Assembly: GCF_000513095.1 (NCBI RefSeq)
Contig: NZ_BAUT01000008.1
Span: 1 to 64,000 of the forward strand
Length of the DNA: 64,000 bases
DNA from: Halalkalibacter wakoensis JCM 9140
Lineage (GTDB): Bacteria; Bacillota; Bacilli; Bacillales; Bacillaceae_D
Direction: 5' to 3'
Positions within the stretch are counted from its first letter, which is position 1. Each line of letters starts with the position of its first letter. Made by a program: the position numbers and the translations under genes. Shown piece after piece: positions 17,850-27,796 of the stretch. Below the pieces are notes generated by a model. That model had not been told where the DNA came from and searched no databases. It saw nothing but the letters and a program-made list of their open reading frames with translations.

Positions 17850-19085
17850 ATGAAAGGCATAGCCAATGCGCCGGTCATAACGGAATTAGAAAATGGAAGT
17901 ATTGTAACACCAAAAGGCTTCTCAGCCATTGGGTTACATACAGGAGTGAAGCGGAAAAGATTAGATTTAGGTGCGATATACTGTGACGTTCCGGCGAGTG
18001 CAGCAGCCGTTTATACATGCAATCGAATCCAAGCTGCTCCATTAAAAGTGACAAAGGAGTCCATTGCCCAAGAAGGAAAGATTCAAGCACTCGTTGTAAA
18101 TAGTGGCAATGCGAACGCTTGTACAGGAGAAAAAGGATTAGAGGATGCCTATAAAATGAGAAATGAGAGTGCAGAACATTTCACACTCCCTCCTCATTAT
18201 GTTGCTGTCACGTCAACAGGTGTCATTGGCGAGTATTTACCAATGGATAAAATTTTGCCAGGAATTAAAGAGCTCAAACCACAATCAACCTTAGATGCGG
18301 CTGAATCGTTTAATCAGGCGATTTTAACAACGGATACGATAAATAAAAAGGTTTGTTACCAAACGGTTATTGATGGTAAAACCATCTCTATTGGAGGAGT
18401 TGCCAAAGGTTCAGGAATGATTAATCCGAATATGGCCACGATGCTCTCATTTGTGACGACGGATGCCAATATAGAGTCTGAAGTATTACAAGAAGCACTA
18501 TCTTCAATTACAAACAAAACCTTTAATCGCATAACAGTCGATGGTGACACATCAACGAATGACATGGTTGTTGTCATGGCATCTGGATTAGCAGAAAATG
18601 ATTCTTTAACACAGACTCATCCAGATTGGGAAAAGTTTTACGCAGCACTAAAGGAAGTTTGCGAATCTCTAGCAAAGCAAATTGCTCGTGACGGTGAAGG
18701 AGCGACAAAGCTGATTGAAGTTCAAGTAACTGGAGCCAAATCAGATGATGAGGCTGGAAAAGTGGCGAAGAAAATTGTTGGTTCTGACCTTGTCAAATCA
18801 GCTATTTACGGAACTGATGCAAACTGGGGAAGAATCATATGTGCCGTCGGTTATAGTGGATGTGACATTGATCCAGATACAATCGACATCGCGATTGGCC
18901 CTTGTCAAACTCTAATCAACAGTCAACCGATATCGTTTTCTGAAGAAGAAGCGAAAGCTTATATGGAACAGAATGATACGATTCAAATTAAAGTCGATTT
19001 GCATGTTGGGGATGGAGTAGGAAAAGCATGGGGTTGCGATTTGTCTTATGATTATGTGCGGATCAATGCAGGATATAGAACATAA
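17850..19085 (+). CDS. argJ: ArgJ, ornithine acetyltransferase / N-acetylglutamate synthase
   Basis: A 411-residue bifunctional enzyme that moves the acetyl group from N-acetylornithine to glutamate, making the cycle economical. The self-cleavage site is in KGSGMINPNMATML, where the Thr after MA becomes the new N-terminal nucleophile of the beta chain. The late GTDANWGRI motif is also typical. The ATG at 17850 has a good GGAAGGTGG site; the upstream ATG in the same frame lies at the argC stop. Confidence 0.96.
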   Translation: MKGIANAPVITELENGSIVTPKGFSAIGLHTGVKRKRLDLGAIYCDVPASAAAVYTCNRIQAAPLKVTKESIAQEGKIQALVVNSGNANACTGEKGLEDAYKMRNESAEHFTLPPHYVAVTSTGVIGEYLPMDKILPGIKELKPQSTLDAAESFNQAILTTDTINKKVCYQTVIDGKTISIGGVAKGSGMINPNMATMLSFVTTDANIESEVLQEALSSITNKTFNRITVDGDTSTNDMVVVMASGLAENDSLTQTHPDWEKFYAALKEVCESLAKQIARDGEGATKLIEVQVTGAKSDDEAGKVAKKIVGSDLVKSAIYGTDANWGRIICAVGYSGCDIDPDTIDIAIGPCQTLINSQPISFSEEEAKAYMEQNDTIQIKVDLHVGDGVGKAWGCDLSYDYVRINAGYRT

Positions 19086-19115
19086 AAAGGAACGTATACT
19101 CGGGAGGGAAAAGTA

Positions 19116-19901
19116 GTGAAAGATGTTGTCGTTATCAAATGTGGAGGAAGTACCATTGCAGAATTGTCAGATGAGTTTTTCAAAAGTGTTGTCGCCATGC
19201 AGAAAAATGGGAAACATCCGATTGTGGTTCATGGTGGAGGACCGGCCATTAATCACTTATTGCAAAAACTTGATATCAAGTCTGAATTTGTTGATGGTCT
19301 CCGTAAGACGACGGAAGATGTGTTAGACACCGCCGAAATGGTCTTATGTGGAAAAGTAAATAAACAAGTGGTAACGAGCTTACATCAAGCTGGCGGGCAG
19401 GCAGTAGGGCTATCAGGTTGTGATGGATCCTTACTTGAAGTAAAACCAGTAAATGAAGGAATGTTAGGGTATGTGGGTGAGCCGACAAAAGTTAATACTA
19501 GCTTGCTAACGTCTCTTATGGAACTAAAGATGATTCCGGTTATTGCGCCAATAGGGATGAACGAAGAAGGAACTCATTATAATGTTAATGCTGATAGTGC
19601 TGCTGCAGCGATTGCAAAAGAGCTTGGAGCAGAACAATTAGTGTTTGTTACAGATGTTGATGGAATTTTAAAAGACGGAAAATGTCTTGAACAAGTAACA
19701 GCTGATGAGATTGAGTCCTATATAAAAGATGGAACCATTTATGGTGGAATGCTCCCGAAAGTAAGGGCTGCTTTGTCAACCTTAACAGGAAACATTCAAT
19801 CGGTCATGATTATGAACGGGAAGTCTACGAATGTTGGGGAAGATGGATCCGTACAAGGAACAACGATTATCAAGTCAAAAATGAAGCTATTTGTTTCGTA
19901 A
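19116..19901 (+). CDS. argB: ArgB, acetylglutamate kinase
   Basis: A 261-residue amino acid kinase that phosphorylates N-acetylglutamate. It has VIKCGGST at the start, the HGGGPAIN loop, NVNADSAAAAIA and TDVDGIL. Translation starts at GTG behind GGGAGGG. It lacks an obvious N-terminal extension of the arginine-inhibited hexameric type, so feedback control is not evident from sequence. Confidence 0.96.
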   Translation: MKDVVVIKCGGSTIAELSDEFFKSVVAMQKNGKHPIVVHGGGPAINHLLQKLDIKSEFVDGLRKTTEDVLDTAEMVLCGKVNKQVVTSLHQAGGQAVGLSGCDGSLLEVKPVNEGMLGYVGEPTKVNTSLLTSLMELKMIPVIAPIGMNEEGTHYNVNADSAAAAIAKELGAEQLVFVTDVDGILKDGKCLEQVTADEIESYIKDGTIYGGMLPKVRAALSTLTGNIQSVMIMNGKSTNVGEDGSVQGTTIIKSKMKLFVS

Positions 19902-19912
19902 GGAGGCCAATG

Positions 19913-21078
19913 ATGAGTGCACTTTTTCCAACATACGCGAGATGGGACATTACACCGAAAAAGGGGTAGGTTCAAAATTAATTGATGTGAATGGGAAGGA
20001 ATATTTAGATTTTATTTCTGGTATTGCTGTTTGCAATTTAGGACATTGCCATCCAAAAGTGGTAGAAGCGGTTGAAGAACAAATGAAAAAGCTCTGGCAT
20101 GTATCGAATTTGTTTCAAATTGAAGGGCAAGAGCAAGTAGCTCAACTGCTCGTTGATCATAGTGTCTTGGATTATGTCTTTTTCTGCAACAGTGGTGCTG
20201 AGGCGAATGAAGCAGCTATTAAGCTAGCAAGAAAGTCAACTGGAAAACATCATATTGTTAGTTTAACCAATTCATTTCATGGTCGTACATTAGGCAGTAT
20301 GTCAGCAACAGGTCAGGATAAAATTCATCAAGGATTTGGTCCGCTTTTGACAGAGTTTACGTATATTGAAATGAACGATCCAAAAGCTCTAGAAGAAGCT
20401 GTAACGGAAAAAACAGCAGCGATTATGGTTGAAGTGATTCAAGGTGAAGGTGGAATTCGCCTAATGAGCAACGAGTATGCCGAAGCATTAACGAGCATAT
20501 GTGAAAAGCACAACTGTCTACTGATCGTTGATGAAGTTCAAACAGGTATTGGTCGTACTGGAACAGCTTTTGCATACGAACAATTCAACCTTTCACCAGA
20601 TATTGTGACAGTAGCAAAAGGATTAGGGAACGGATTTCCGGTTGGAGCGTTACTGGGGAAGGCATCATTAAAAGAAGCCTTTCAACCTGGAAGTCATGGG
20701 TCAACCTTTGGGGGGAATCCACTAGCAATGGCTGCGGCGAAAGCTGTGTTGACGGAAGTGTTCCAAAAAGACTTGCTACAATCTGTTGAGGAAAAAGGAA
20801 ATTGGTTCCAACAACAATTGCAGCAAAAAGTCGGGCATTTCCAGGTCGTGGATGAGATTCGTGGGAAAGGACTTATGGTTGGAATCGCTTGTCATACCGA
20901 AGTGGCCCCTGTCATCAAAGCTTGTCTAGAAAAAGGATTGCTTGTTTTACCAGCTGGACCTAAGGTACTTCGAATTTTACCACCTTTGGTTGTAACGAAA
21001 GATGAATTAGAGCTGGCGGGAGACATACTAGCAGATGTCTTCGCTACTATTGAACAGCAAAACAGTGTAAATATATAA
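19913..21078 (+). pseudogene. argD: ArgD, acetylornithine aminotransferase, apparent frameshift
   Basis: The true start is ATG 19913 behind AGGAGG and reads MSALFPTYARWDITPKKG before a TAG at 19967. The rest of the protein continues in the next frame from GVGSKLIDVNGKEYLDF. One missing base in the A5G4 run at 19958-19966 explains this, and the repaired length of 388 residues is normal. The PLP enzyme motifs are intact: NSGAEANEAAIK, DEVQTGIGRTG and the lysine in VAKGLGNGFP. It converts N-acetylglutamate semialdehyde to N-acetylornithine. The gene is in the middle of an otherwise intact operon, so sequencing error is likely. Confidence 0.93.
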
Positions 21079-21089
21079 AAGAACTAACA

Positions 21090-21118
21090 AAAATCACTAT
21101 AGAAGCTGTAGTGATTTT
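21090..21118 (+). terminator. Weak hairpin between argD and carA
   Basis: The stem AAAATCACTA/TAGTGATTTT has a loop of nine but only a short T tail, so it may reduce rather than stop read-through into carAB. Confidence 0.5.
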
Positions 21119-21186
21119 AAACCAAATAGCATGTATAAAAATTTAGTTTGTAGTATAAGTATTCGTCAATGGGTGGAGGGAATTAG

Positions 21187-22266
21187 ATGAAAGGATACGT
21201 CGTATTAGAAAACGGTGAGATATTTGAAGGAACTCTTCATGGAAAAGAAGAGAAGGTACATGGAGAGATTGTATTTTTTACAGGAATGTCAGGCTATCAA
21301 GAGGTATTGAGCGATCCATCGTTTAAAGGGCAAATGGTCGTGTTTACGTATCCACTAATAGGAAATTATGGTGTGAATGAGGCTGATTTTGAGAGCGTCA
21401 CTCCTCAAGTCAATGCATTACTTGTCAGTGAGCTATCAAATGAAGGTTTTCATTATGAATCATGTTCTTCCCTTGAAGTGTATTGCCAAAAGCATTCAAT
21501 TCCGCTAATGTCAGGTGTTGATACGAGAGCAATTGTGAAGAGGATACGAGAACAGGGCGATATGCGAGCGATTATGACTACGGACCCAACAAATGTCTCT
21601 TTTGAAGAGTCCATTCCACTTGGTCAGCAAGATGTTGTATCAGAGGTCTCAACGAAAAAGGTGGAAACATATGGCGACGGAGATCACCATATCGTGATGG
21701 TTGATTTTGGATACAAAAAATCAATCCTTGATTCTTTAATCTCACAAGGGTGTAAAGTAACACTAGTTCCTTATCATACAACTTTAGAAGTGATTCAAGG
21801 TCTTAATCCAGATGGGGTCATGTATACGAATGGACCTGGAAACCCGAAGCAGCTTGAATACCTTCTTCCGACCATTAAAGAGGTGGCAATGAAGTATCCA
21901 ACGATGGGTATTTGCTTAGGGCATCAGCTTCTTGCACTAGCGTTCGGTGCAAACACGGAAAAATTAACTTTTGGTCACCGTGGAGCCAATCAACCAGTAA
22001 TGGATCTAAAAACGAATCGAGTTTATATGACATCACAAAATCACAGCTATGTCGTGAACGAGGAATCACTTGAAGGAACAGGTTTTGAAGCGAAATTTAT
22101 GAATATCAATGATCGATCAATTGAAGGTCTTATTCATAATGAATATCCAGTTTTTACCGTACAGTTTCATCCTGAAGCACATCCAGGACCATCTGATAGT
22201 GAGCAACTCTTCTACACATTCATAGAAATGCTACAGAATAAGGGGAGAGAGAAAGCATATGCCTAA
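21187..22266 (+). CDS. carA: CarA, arginine-operon carbamoyl phosphate synthase small subunit
   Basis: The 359-residue glutaminase subunit releases ammonia from glutamine for CarB. The class I amidotransferase triad is visible: Cys in GICLGHQLLAL, and His and Glu in VQFHPEAHPGP. An N-terminal CPSase domain (MSGYQEVLSDPSF) comes first. Its place between argD and argF marks it as the arginine-specific enzyme, distinct from the pyrimidine-operon pair. It overlaps carB by eight bases. Confidence 0.95.
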   Translation: MKGYVVLENGEIFEGTLHGKEEKVHGEIVFFTGMSGYQEVLSDPSFKGQMVVFTYPLIGNYGVNEADFESVTPQVNALLVSELSNEGFHYESCSSLEVYCQKHSIPLMSGVDTRAIVKRIREQGDMRAIMTTDPTNVSFEESIPLGQQDVVSEVSTKKVETYGDGDHHIVMVDFGYKKSILDSLISQGCKVTLVPYHTTLEVIQGLNPDGVMYTNGPGNPKQLEYLLPTIKEVAMKYPTMGICLGHQLLALAFGANTEKLTFGHRGANQPVMDLKTNRVYMTSQNHSYVVNEESLEGTGFEAKFMNINDRSIEGLIHNEYPVFTVQFHPEAHPGPSDSEQLFYTFIEMLQNKGREKAYA

Positions 22267-25200
22267 ACAACAACAGCTAAAGAAAGTGCTCGTTATTGGC
22301 TCAGGCCCAATTGTGATCGGGCAGGCCGCAGAGTTTGATTATGCCGGCACACAAGCATGTCTTGCCTTAAAAGAAGAGGGAATCGAAGTCGTTCTAGTCA
22401 ATAACAATCCTGCCACAGTTATGACGGATGAATCATGTGCGGATCGTGTTTATTTTGAACCGTTAACCATTGAAAGTGTAGAGTCCATTATTAAGAAAGA
22501 AAAACCTGATGGAATTCTTGCAACACTAGGAGGCCAAACCGGTTTAAACTTAGCAATGGATCTTCATGATAAAGGAATTCTAGCAAAATACCAAGTTGAT
22601 TTACTAGGAACGCCGATTGAATCGATTAAAAAAGGGGAAGATCGTGAAGCGTTTCGGGCTTTGATGCAGGAATTAAATGAGCCAGTACCTGAAAGCGAGA
22701 TCGTTACAACGAGTACAGCAGCCATTCAATTTGCTAATCAAGTAGGGTACCCGATTATTGTTCGTCCAGCTTATACACTTGGAGGAGCAGGTGGGGGTAT
22801 AGCAAACGATGAAGAAGAGTTAAAGCATATTATAAAAGCTGGTTTATCTTTAAGCCCTATCAGCCAATGTCTAATTGAAAAAAGTATTGCAGGCTTTAAA
22901 GAGGTTGAATATGAAGTTATGCGTGATAGCAATGATACGTGCATCACAATTTGCAATATGGAAAACATAGATCCAGTTGGCATCCATACGGGTGATTCTA
23001 TTGTCGTTGCTCCTTCTCAAACATTAACAGACGTTGAGTATCAAATGCTTCGTACGTGTTCGGTGAAAATTATCCGAGCACTAGGAATTGTCGGAGGGTG
23101 TAACATCCAGTTTGCTTTAGATCCTTATAGCAAGCAATATTACTTAATTGAAGTGAATCCTCGTGTCAGTCGTTCATCTGCGCTTGCTTCCAAAGCAACG
23201 GGTTATCCAATTGCTCAAATGGCGGCAAAAGTAAGCATTGGCTATCATTTACATGAACTGATTAACCCTGTTACAGGGCATACTTATGCAAGTTTCGAGC
23301 CAGCGCTTGATTATGTTGTTGTGAAATTTCCACGCTGGCCTTTTGATAAATTTGTGCATGCTGAACGAAAACTTGGAACACAAATGAAAGCAACAGGGGA
23401 AGTTATGGCGATTGAACGAAATTTAGAAGCTGGTATTCAAAAAGCTGTTCGTTCGCTAGAGTTAAAAACAAATGGCTTAGATTTTCCTTCTGTTACTCAA
23501 AAGTCTAATGATGAATTAATGAATTTAGTCAAGCATGCAGACGATCGTCGATTCTTTGTCCTTTTAGAGCTTATTAGAAGAGGATATTCATGTGAAGTCT
23601 TACATGAAGCGACTGAAATCAATGCCTTTTTCTTAAAGGCGTTTGAACGACTTATTGCGTTAGAAAAACAAAGTAAGGAACTCACTTTTCCTTCTATTAC
23701 GAAAGAGCAATTATCGAATTTAAAGAAATATGGGTTTGCTGATGAATGGTTAGCTAAAGTGTGGAATGTATCTGAAGAGGATGTTCGACAGAAACGGAAA
23801 GAGCTTGAAATTACTCCTACTTATAAAATGGTTGATACATGTGCTGGTGAATTTACAGCATCCACAGCTTATTATTATTCAAGTTATTCAGGTGAACACG
23901 ATCGCATTCCACAATCGGGGAAAAAGAAGATCCTACTAATTGGATCTGGACCAATACGAATTGGGCAAGGGATTGAATTTGATTATTGTTCTGTTCAAGG
24001 AATTCAAAGTCTTCATCGTTTAGGATATGAAGCCATAATGATGAATAACAACCCTGAAACAGTCAGTACAGATTATGCAACGGCCGATCGCCTATATTTT
24101 GAGCCATTAACGGTGGAAGATGTATTAAATGTAATTGACCTAGAGCAAGTGGAAGGAGTGATCGTTCAACTTGGCGGGCAAACAGCTATTTCACTTGTAG
24201 AAGGACTTGAAAAAGCAGGGGTCAAATTATTTGGAACAAATATGGACACCATCGATCAGCTTGAAGACCGAGGTCGCTTTTATTCATTCATGCAGAAAGT
24301 AAATGTCCCTCATATTCCAGGTGTTACAGCAAACGATGAGAAGAGCGCATTGGAAAAAGCTGCTGAAATTGGCTATCCTGTTTTAATCAGACCATCATAC
24401 GTTATCGGTGGTCAAGGGATGATGCTATTTGAATCAGAAACTGAATTTGTTTCTTATTTAGAGGATCAAGAGTACGAGGCACAATTTCCATTATTGATTG
24501 ATGCGTATTATCCTGGTGTTGAGCTCGAAGTCGATGCATTAACAGATGGAGAAAACATTTGCATCGCTGGGATGTTTGAGCATGTGGAGCGTGCAGGTGT
24601 ACACTCTGGTGATAGTGTTGCCGTGACCCCGCCGTACTCGATTGCTCAAGAGATTAAGGATCTCGTAACAGAGTATACGGATCGTATTGCAAAAGGAATG
24701 GATTTTAAAGGTATCTTTAATATTCAATTTGTCTTATTTAAAGATCAACTATACGTGATTGAGATCAATCCGCGGGCTTCTAGAACGGTTCCTATTTTAA
24801 GCAAAATTTCAAATGAATCGCTTATTGATTATACGGTTCAGCTTTTATTAGGTGCAACATTGAAAGATTTAGGGTTAGAGAAACAGACTTTGCCAGAACC
24901 TAGCTTTTACACGGTTAAAGCACCTGTTTTCTCGTATCAAAAATTAGCTGGTCTTGATCCAATATTAGAAGCAGAAATGAAATCAACAGGTGAATTAATG
25001 AGTATGGGAGAAAACCTAGATGAAGCTTTCTTAAAAGCGTTTGTTTGGTCACAGCAGGCAAAACCGAAGTTCTTTACTGAAAAAGGGACGATTTTTATTG
25101 ATGTGGCACAAGAGTTTATGAAAGATTTTGCTCCATATGCTGATCGTTTAGAAGAAGAAGGTTTTACGATTGTATCGAACGATTTCGAAAACTGGGTTCA

Positions 25201-25408
25201 AACCGATCAAGCCGTTGCACTAATTAGCTTACCTAAGCTCGGAACAAAAGATGGAACACAATATCGCCAAGAGGCTCTAAGACAACGTTGTTCGGTCATT
25301 TCTGAGCTTACAACTTTAGAGGTGATGTTAAAAGGGCTAAAGGTGAAGGAAGTACAGTACTATGCGATCCAAGATTGGTGGCATAAACAAAAGCAACTTA
25401 TAAAGTAA
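22259..25408 (+). CDS. carB: CarB, arginine-operon carbamoyl phosphate synthase large subunit
   Basis: A 1049-residue synthetase with two ATP-grasp halves. Each half opens with a similar loop (GSGPIVIGQAAEFDYAG near residue 14 and GSGPIRIGQGIEFDY near 563), showing internal duplication. Each also carries an IEVNPR or IEINPR metal site. The C-terminal allosteric domain is short and divergent, as in arginine-specific enzymes. It makes carbamoyl phosphate from bicarbonate, ammonia and two ATP. Start overlaps carA. Confidence 0.95.
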   Translation: MPKQQQLKKVLVIGSGPIVIGQAAEFDYAGTQACLALKEEGIEVVLVNNNPATVMTDESCADRVYFEPLTIESVESIIKKEKPDGILATLGGQTGLNLAMDLHDKGILAKYQVDLLGTPIESIKKGEDREAFRALMQELNEPVPESEIVTTSTAAIQFANQVGYPIIVRPAYTLGGAGGGIANDEEELKHIIKAGLSLSPISQCLIEKSIAGFKEVEYEVMRDSNDTCITICNMENIDPVGIHTGDSIVVAPSQTLTDVEYQMLRTCSVKIIRALGIVGGCNIQFALDPYSKQYYLIEVNPRVSRSSALASKATGYPIAQMAAKVSIGYHLHELINPVTGHTYASFEPALDYVVVKFPRWPFDKFVHAERKLGTQMKATGEVMAIERNLEAGIQKAVRSLELKTNGLDFPSVTQKSNDELMNLVKHADDRRFFVLLELIRRGYSCEVLHEATEINAFFLKAFERLIALEKQSKELTFPSITKEQLSNLKKYGFADEWLAKVWNVSEEDVRQKRKELEITPTYKMVDTCAGEFTASTAYYYSSYSGEHDRIPQSGKKKILLIGSGPIRIGQGIEFDYCSVQGIQSLHRLGYEAIMMNNNPETVSTDYATADRLYFEPLTVEDVLNVIDLEQVEGVIVQLGGQTAISLVEGLEKAGVKLFGTNMDTIDQLEDRGRFYSFMQKVNVPHIPGVTANDEKSALEKAAEIGYPVLIRPSYVIGGQGMMLFESETEFVSYLEDQEYEAQFPLLIDAYYPGVELEVDALTDGENICIAGMFEHVERAGVHSGDSVAVTPPYSIAQEIKDLVTEYTDRIAKGMDFKGIFNIQFVLFKDQLYVIEINPRASRTVPILSKISNESLIDYTVQLLLGATLKDLGLEKQTLPEPSFYTVKAPVFSYQKLAGLDPILEAEMKSTGELMSMGENLDEAFLKAFVWSQQAKPKFFTEKGTIFIDVAQEFMKDFAPYADRLEEEGFTIVSNDFENWVQTDQAVALISLPKLGTKDGTQYRQEALRQRCSVISELTTLEVMLKGLKVKEVQYYAIQDWWHKQKQLIK

Positions 25409-25424
25409 AAGGACGTGACAATAA

Positions 25425-26375
25425 ATGAACGCAGCAACCGATTCAAAAACATTTTACGGACGTGATTTTCTCACTTTGCTTGATTACACACCAAATGAAA
25501 TTGATACTCTTATAAAAAGTGCTTTAACAATAAAGAATAACCAAGCGGAGTATGCAGATGTTTTAAAAGGACAGTCACTTGGAATGATCTTTGAGAATGC
25601 CTCTACTCGTACTCGTGTCTCTTTTGAAGTAGGTATGACTCAGCTAGGAGGCCACGCCTTATTTTTAAGTCCACGTGATATGCAAATTGGTAGAGGAGAA
25701 CCCGTTAAAGATACAGCTAACGTACTTTCGCGTTATGTGAATGCGATTATGATTCGTACGAATTCACATGAACTCGTTGAAGAGTTAGCAGAACATGCGT
25801 CGGTTCCAGTAATTAATGCTCTAACAGATGGTTACCACCCGTGCCAAGCCATGGCTGATTTGCTGACCATTCACGAGCACAAAGGTTCATTAAAGGGTTT
25901 GAAGCTTGCTTATGTTGGCGATGGCAACAATGTTGCGCATTCTCTTTTAGCTGCAGGAGCGAAAGTAGGAATGGATGTAAGTGTAGCAACACCTGTAGGA
26001 TATGAAGTCAATCAAGAGATTTTTGAAAAAGCAAAGACAGCTGCTGAGGATACAGGGGCTACATTAATTCAAACCAATGATCCAAAAGAAGCTTTACAAA
26101 ATGCTGATGTCATTTATACAGATGTATGGGCTAGTATGGGTTATGAACAAGAGCAAGATGAGCGTTTGAAGCAATTTAGTCAATTTCAGGTCAATTCAGA
26201 ATTAGCTAGTTTAGCAAAAGCTGATTATATTTTCTTGCATTGCTTACCTGCTCATCGCGGGGAAGAAGTATCAGCAGATGTGATTGATGGCCCACATTCT
26301 GCCGTCTATGATCAAGCAGAAAACCGCCTGCATGCTCAAAAAGCAATCTTAGTATCCTTATTAACGAACCCGTAA
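25425..26375 (+). CDS. argF: ArgF, ornithine carbamoyltransferase
   Basis: A 316-residue enzyme that joins carbamoyl phosphate and ornithine to make citrulline. The carbamoyl phosphate site ENASTRTRVSFE, the HPCQAMADL loop, and the ornithine-side HCLPAHRGEEVS are all present. A good ribosome binding site stands 12 bases after the carB stop. It is the last gene of the operon, as in B. subtilis; argG and argH are not in the window. Confidence 0.96.
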   Translation: MNAATDSKTFYGRDFLTLLDYTPNEIDTLIKSALTIKNNQAEYADVLKGQSLGMIFENASTRTRVSFEVGMTQLGGHALFLSPRDMQIGRGEPVKDTANVLSRYVNAIMIRTNSHELVEELAEHASVPVINALTDGYHPCQAMADLLTIHEHKGSLKGLKLAYVGDGNNVAHSLLAAGAKVGMDVSVATPVGYEVNQEIFEKAKTAAEDTGATLIQTNDPKEALQNADVIYTDVWASMGYEQEQDERLKQFSQFQVNSELASLAKADYIFLHCLPAHRGEEVSADVIDGPHSAVYDQAENRLHAQKAILVSLLTNP

Positions 26376-26434
26376 TCCTCTGTTCATGATTACAATGCAA
26401 ATGGGCATTCTAATCGTGAAGGAGGGATGCTATC

Positions 26435-26626
26435 ATGGGTCAAAGTCATATGTTTGAACCTGGACAAAAGGCTCCGAACAATGGGATTTATGTAGAGATT
26501 GGTGAAACTGGAGATATGGTTCAGAATCCGAAATCATTAAAAATGCAAGCAGGAGATACGTTTCCTGATACACAGAACCATAATCGAAAATGGATGCCAA
26601 AGCCAAAACCTAGAGCAGGTCTCTAA
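26435..26626 (+). CDS. yjzC: YjzC family small protein
   Basis: A 63-residue hydrophilic protein with the family pattern FEPGQKAPNNGIYVEIGE and a C-terminal HNRKWMPKPKPRAG. YjzC follows argF in B. subtilis too; its function is unknown. GAAGGAGGGATG precedes the start. Confidence 0.9.
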   Translation: MGQSHMFEPGQKAPNNGIYVEIGETGDMVQNPKSLKMQAGDTFPDTQNHNRKWMPKPKPRAGL

Positions 26627-26635
26627 AAAAGGTCA

Positions 26636-26683
26636 AACCCTCTCTTTCTTCTTGAAGTTTTTAGAAGAAAGAGAGGGTTTTTT
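26636..26683 (+). terminator. yjzC terminator
   Basis: A long stem of the type AACCCTCTCTTTCTTCT with its complement and a T6 tail. The right half recurs exactly 200 bases downstream. Confidence 0.85.
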
Positions 26684-26885
26684 AATTGGCTGCTATTTAG
26701 GCAAACGGTTCTCGCAGGTTCGTTCCATTGCGCTCCAGCCACTGCTTTCCGCGGGGAGGTGGCGAGCCTCTATTTCCCGCAGGAGTCAAGTGACTTCCGC
26801 TCCATTTCACTAAGAGAATAACATTTTTTCACAGCTGAAGTCATAGGTAAACAGTTCATTTTAGAAGAAAGAGAGGGTTTTTTAA
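26659..26885. repeat. 27-bp direct repeats flanking a dispersed repeat
   Basis: The same 27 bases, centred on AGAAGAAAGAGAGGGTTTTT, occur at 26659-26685 and 26859-26885. The first copy is the right arm of the yjzC terminator. Between them, 26700-26815 holds a dispersed-repeat copy (CGTTCCATTGCGCTCCAGCC, CTTTCCGCGGGG, TTCCCGCAGGAGTC), with an inverted relation to the copy at 42140-42185. This looks like an insertion with duplication. Confidence 0.75.
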
Positions 26886-26988
26886 ACTTGGTAACGAACA
26901 TAAATAATTTAAGTTTTGCTTCCGTTTTCCATTCTTTTGCATAACGTATAAAGATACTACATTTGAAATGATGGGAGAGACGTAAAAC

Positions 26989-27732
26989 ATGATACGAGCA
27001 CGTTTTTTTCGTATAGAAGAACAGTGGAACGTCATCTATCTTCCTGAACGTCCGAATGGGTTCGCTGTTTTCCTTATTGGAAACAATGGAACACTCGTTG
27101 AGAAAAGTACGAGTGACTGGGAGCATCACCCTGAAAAAAACCAATTTCTTCATGATCTTTTAAGCAGAGGATATACGGTTATTGCTTCTTCTCTATTTGA
27201 TTGTCATTGGGGAAGTCCAAAAGCGTTCGAATTGTTTGAAAAGCTGTATTCACTTGTTTTAAAAAAAGAAATTTTAAATCAAAAGGTCCATCTTTTTGCA
27301 GAAGGAAGTGGCGCCTTGATCGCATTACGTTTTTTACAAGCGTACTCAGCTAAAATTCGTACATGTTATTTTGTGAATCCATGTTTTTCATTGAAATCAT
27401 TTTTTCAGCAAGAACAAGAAAACAAACTTTATTTTAAACGGTTAAAAAAAGAAATAGCCAGTGCTTATGATATTCCATTAGAAGAAGTGAACTCACAAAC
27501 GATAGAAGGACTTTCACCCAAATTTGTAGGTGGGGTTGTTCCACCCCTTTCTATTCACAGCCATATGCAAGAGAAATATTTCCCTTTACAAACACAAAGT
27601 CGGCCATTTCAGCAGACGTTAGCAACTAAACAAATCTATGTTAACTTACGAATTCATGGAAATGATAAATCCTTTTACAAAGCAGCACAGTCGGCCTTTC
27701 CCTTTTTCAAAAAACACGAAGTGAAATTATAG
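26989..27732 (+). CDS. YjaU-like alpha/beta-hydrolase fold protein
   Basis: A 247-residue soluble protein with a hydrolase-like layout: a glycine-containing strand near residue 27 (FAVFLIGNNGTLV), and LFAEGSGALIALRFLQ near 103, where Ser lies in a GSG elbow rather than the full GxSxG. Its position before an epimerase gene and after yjzC corresponds to yjaU of B. subtilis. Catalytic activity and substrate are uncertain. Confidence 0.6.
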   Translation: MIRARFFRIEEQWNVIYLPERPNGFAVFLIGNNGTLVEKSTSDWEHHPEKNQFLHDLLSRGYTVIASSLFDCHWGSPKAFELFEKLYSLVLKKEILNQKVHLFAEGSGALIALRFLQAYSAKIRTCYFVNPCFSLKSFFQQEQENKLYFKRLKKEIASAYDIPLEEVNSQTIEGLSPKFVGGVVPPLSIHSHMQEKYFPLQTQSRPFQQTLATKQIYVNLRIHGNDKSFYKAAQSAFPFFKKHEVKL

Positions 27733-27796
27733 GCTCTCTCTAAATAATCATAAGAGAGATGTCTTTACATAAGTTGATAATATAGGGGTGAAGCAT

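Noticed and set aside
26770-27153. 127-codon minus-strand open frame
   Set aside because: It runs opposite to the YjaU-like gene and the repeat, with no ribosome binding site; coding character favours the plus strand.
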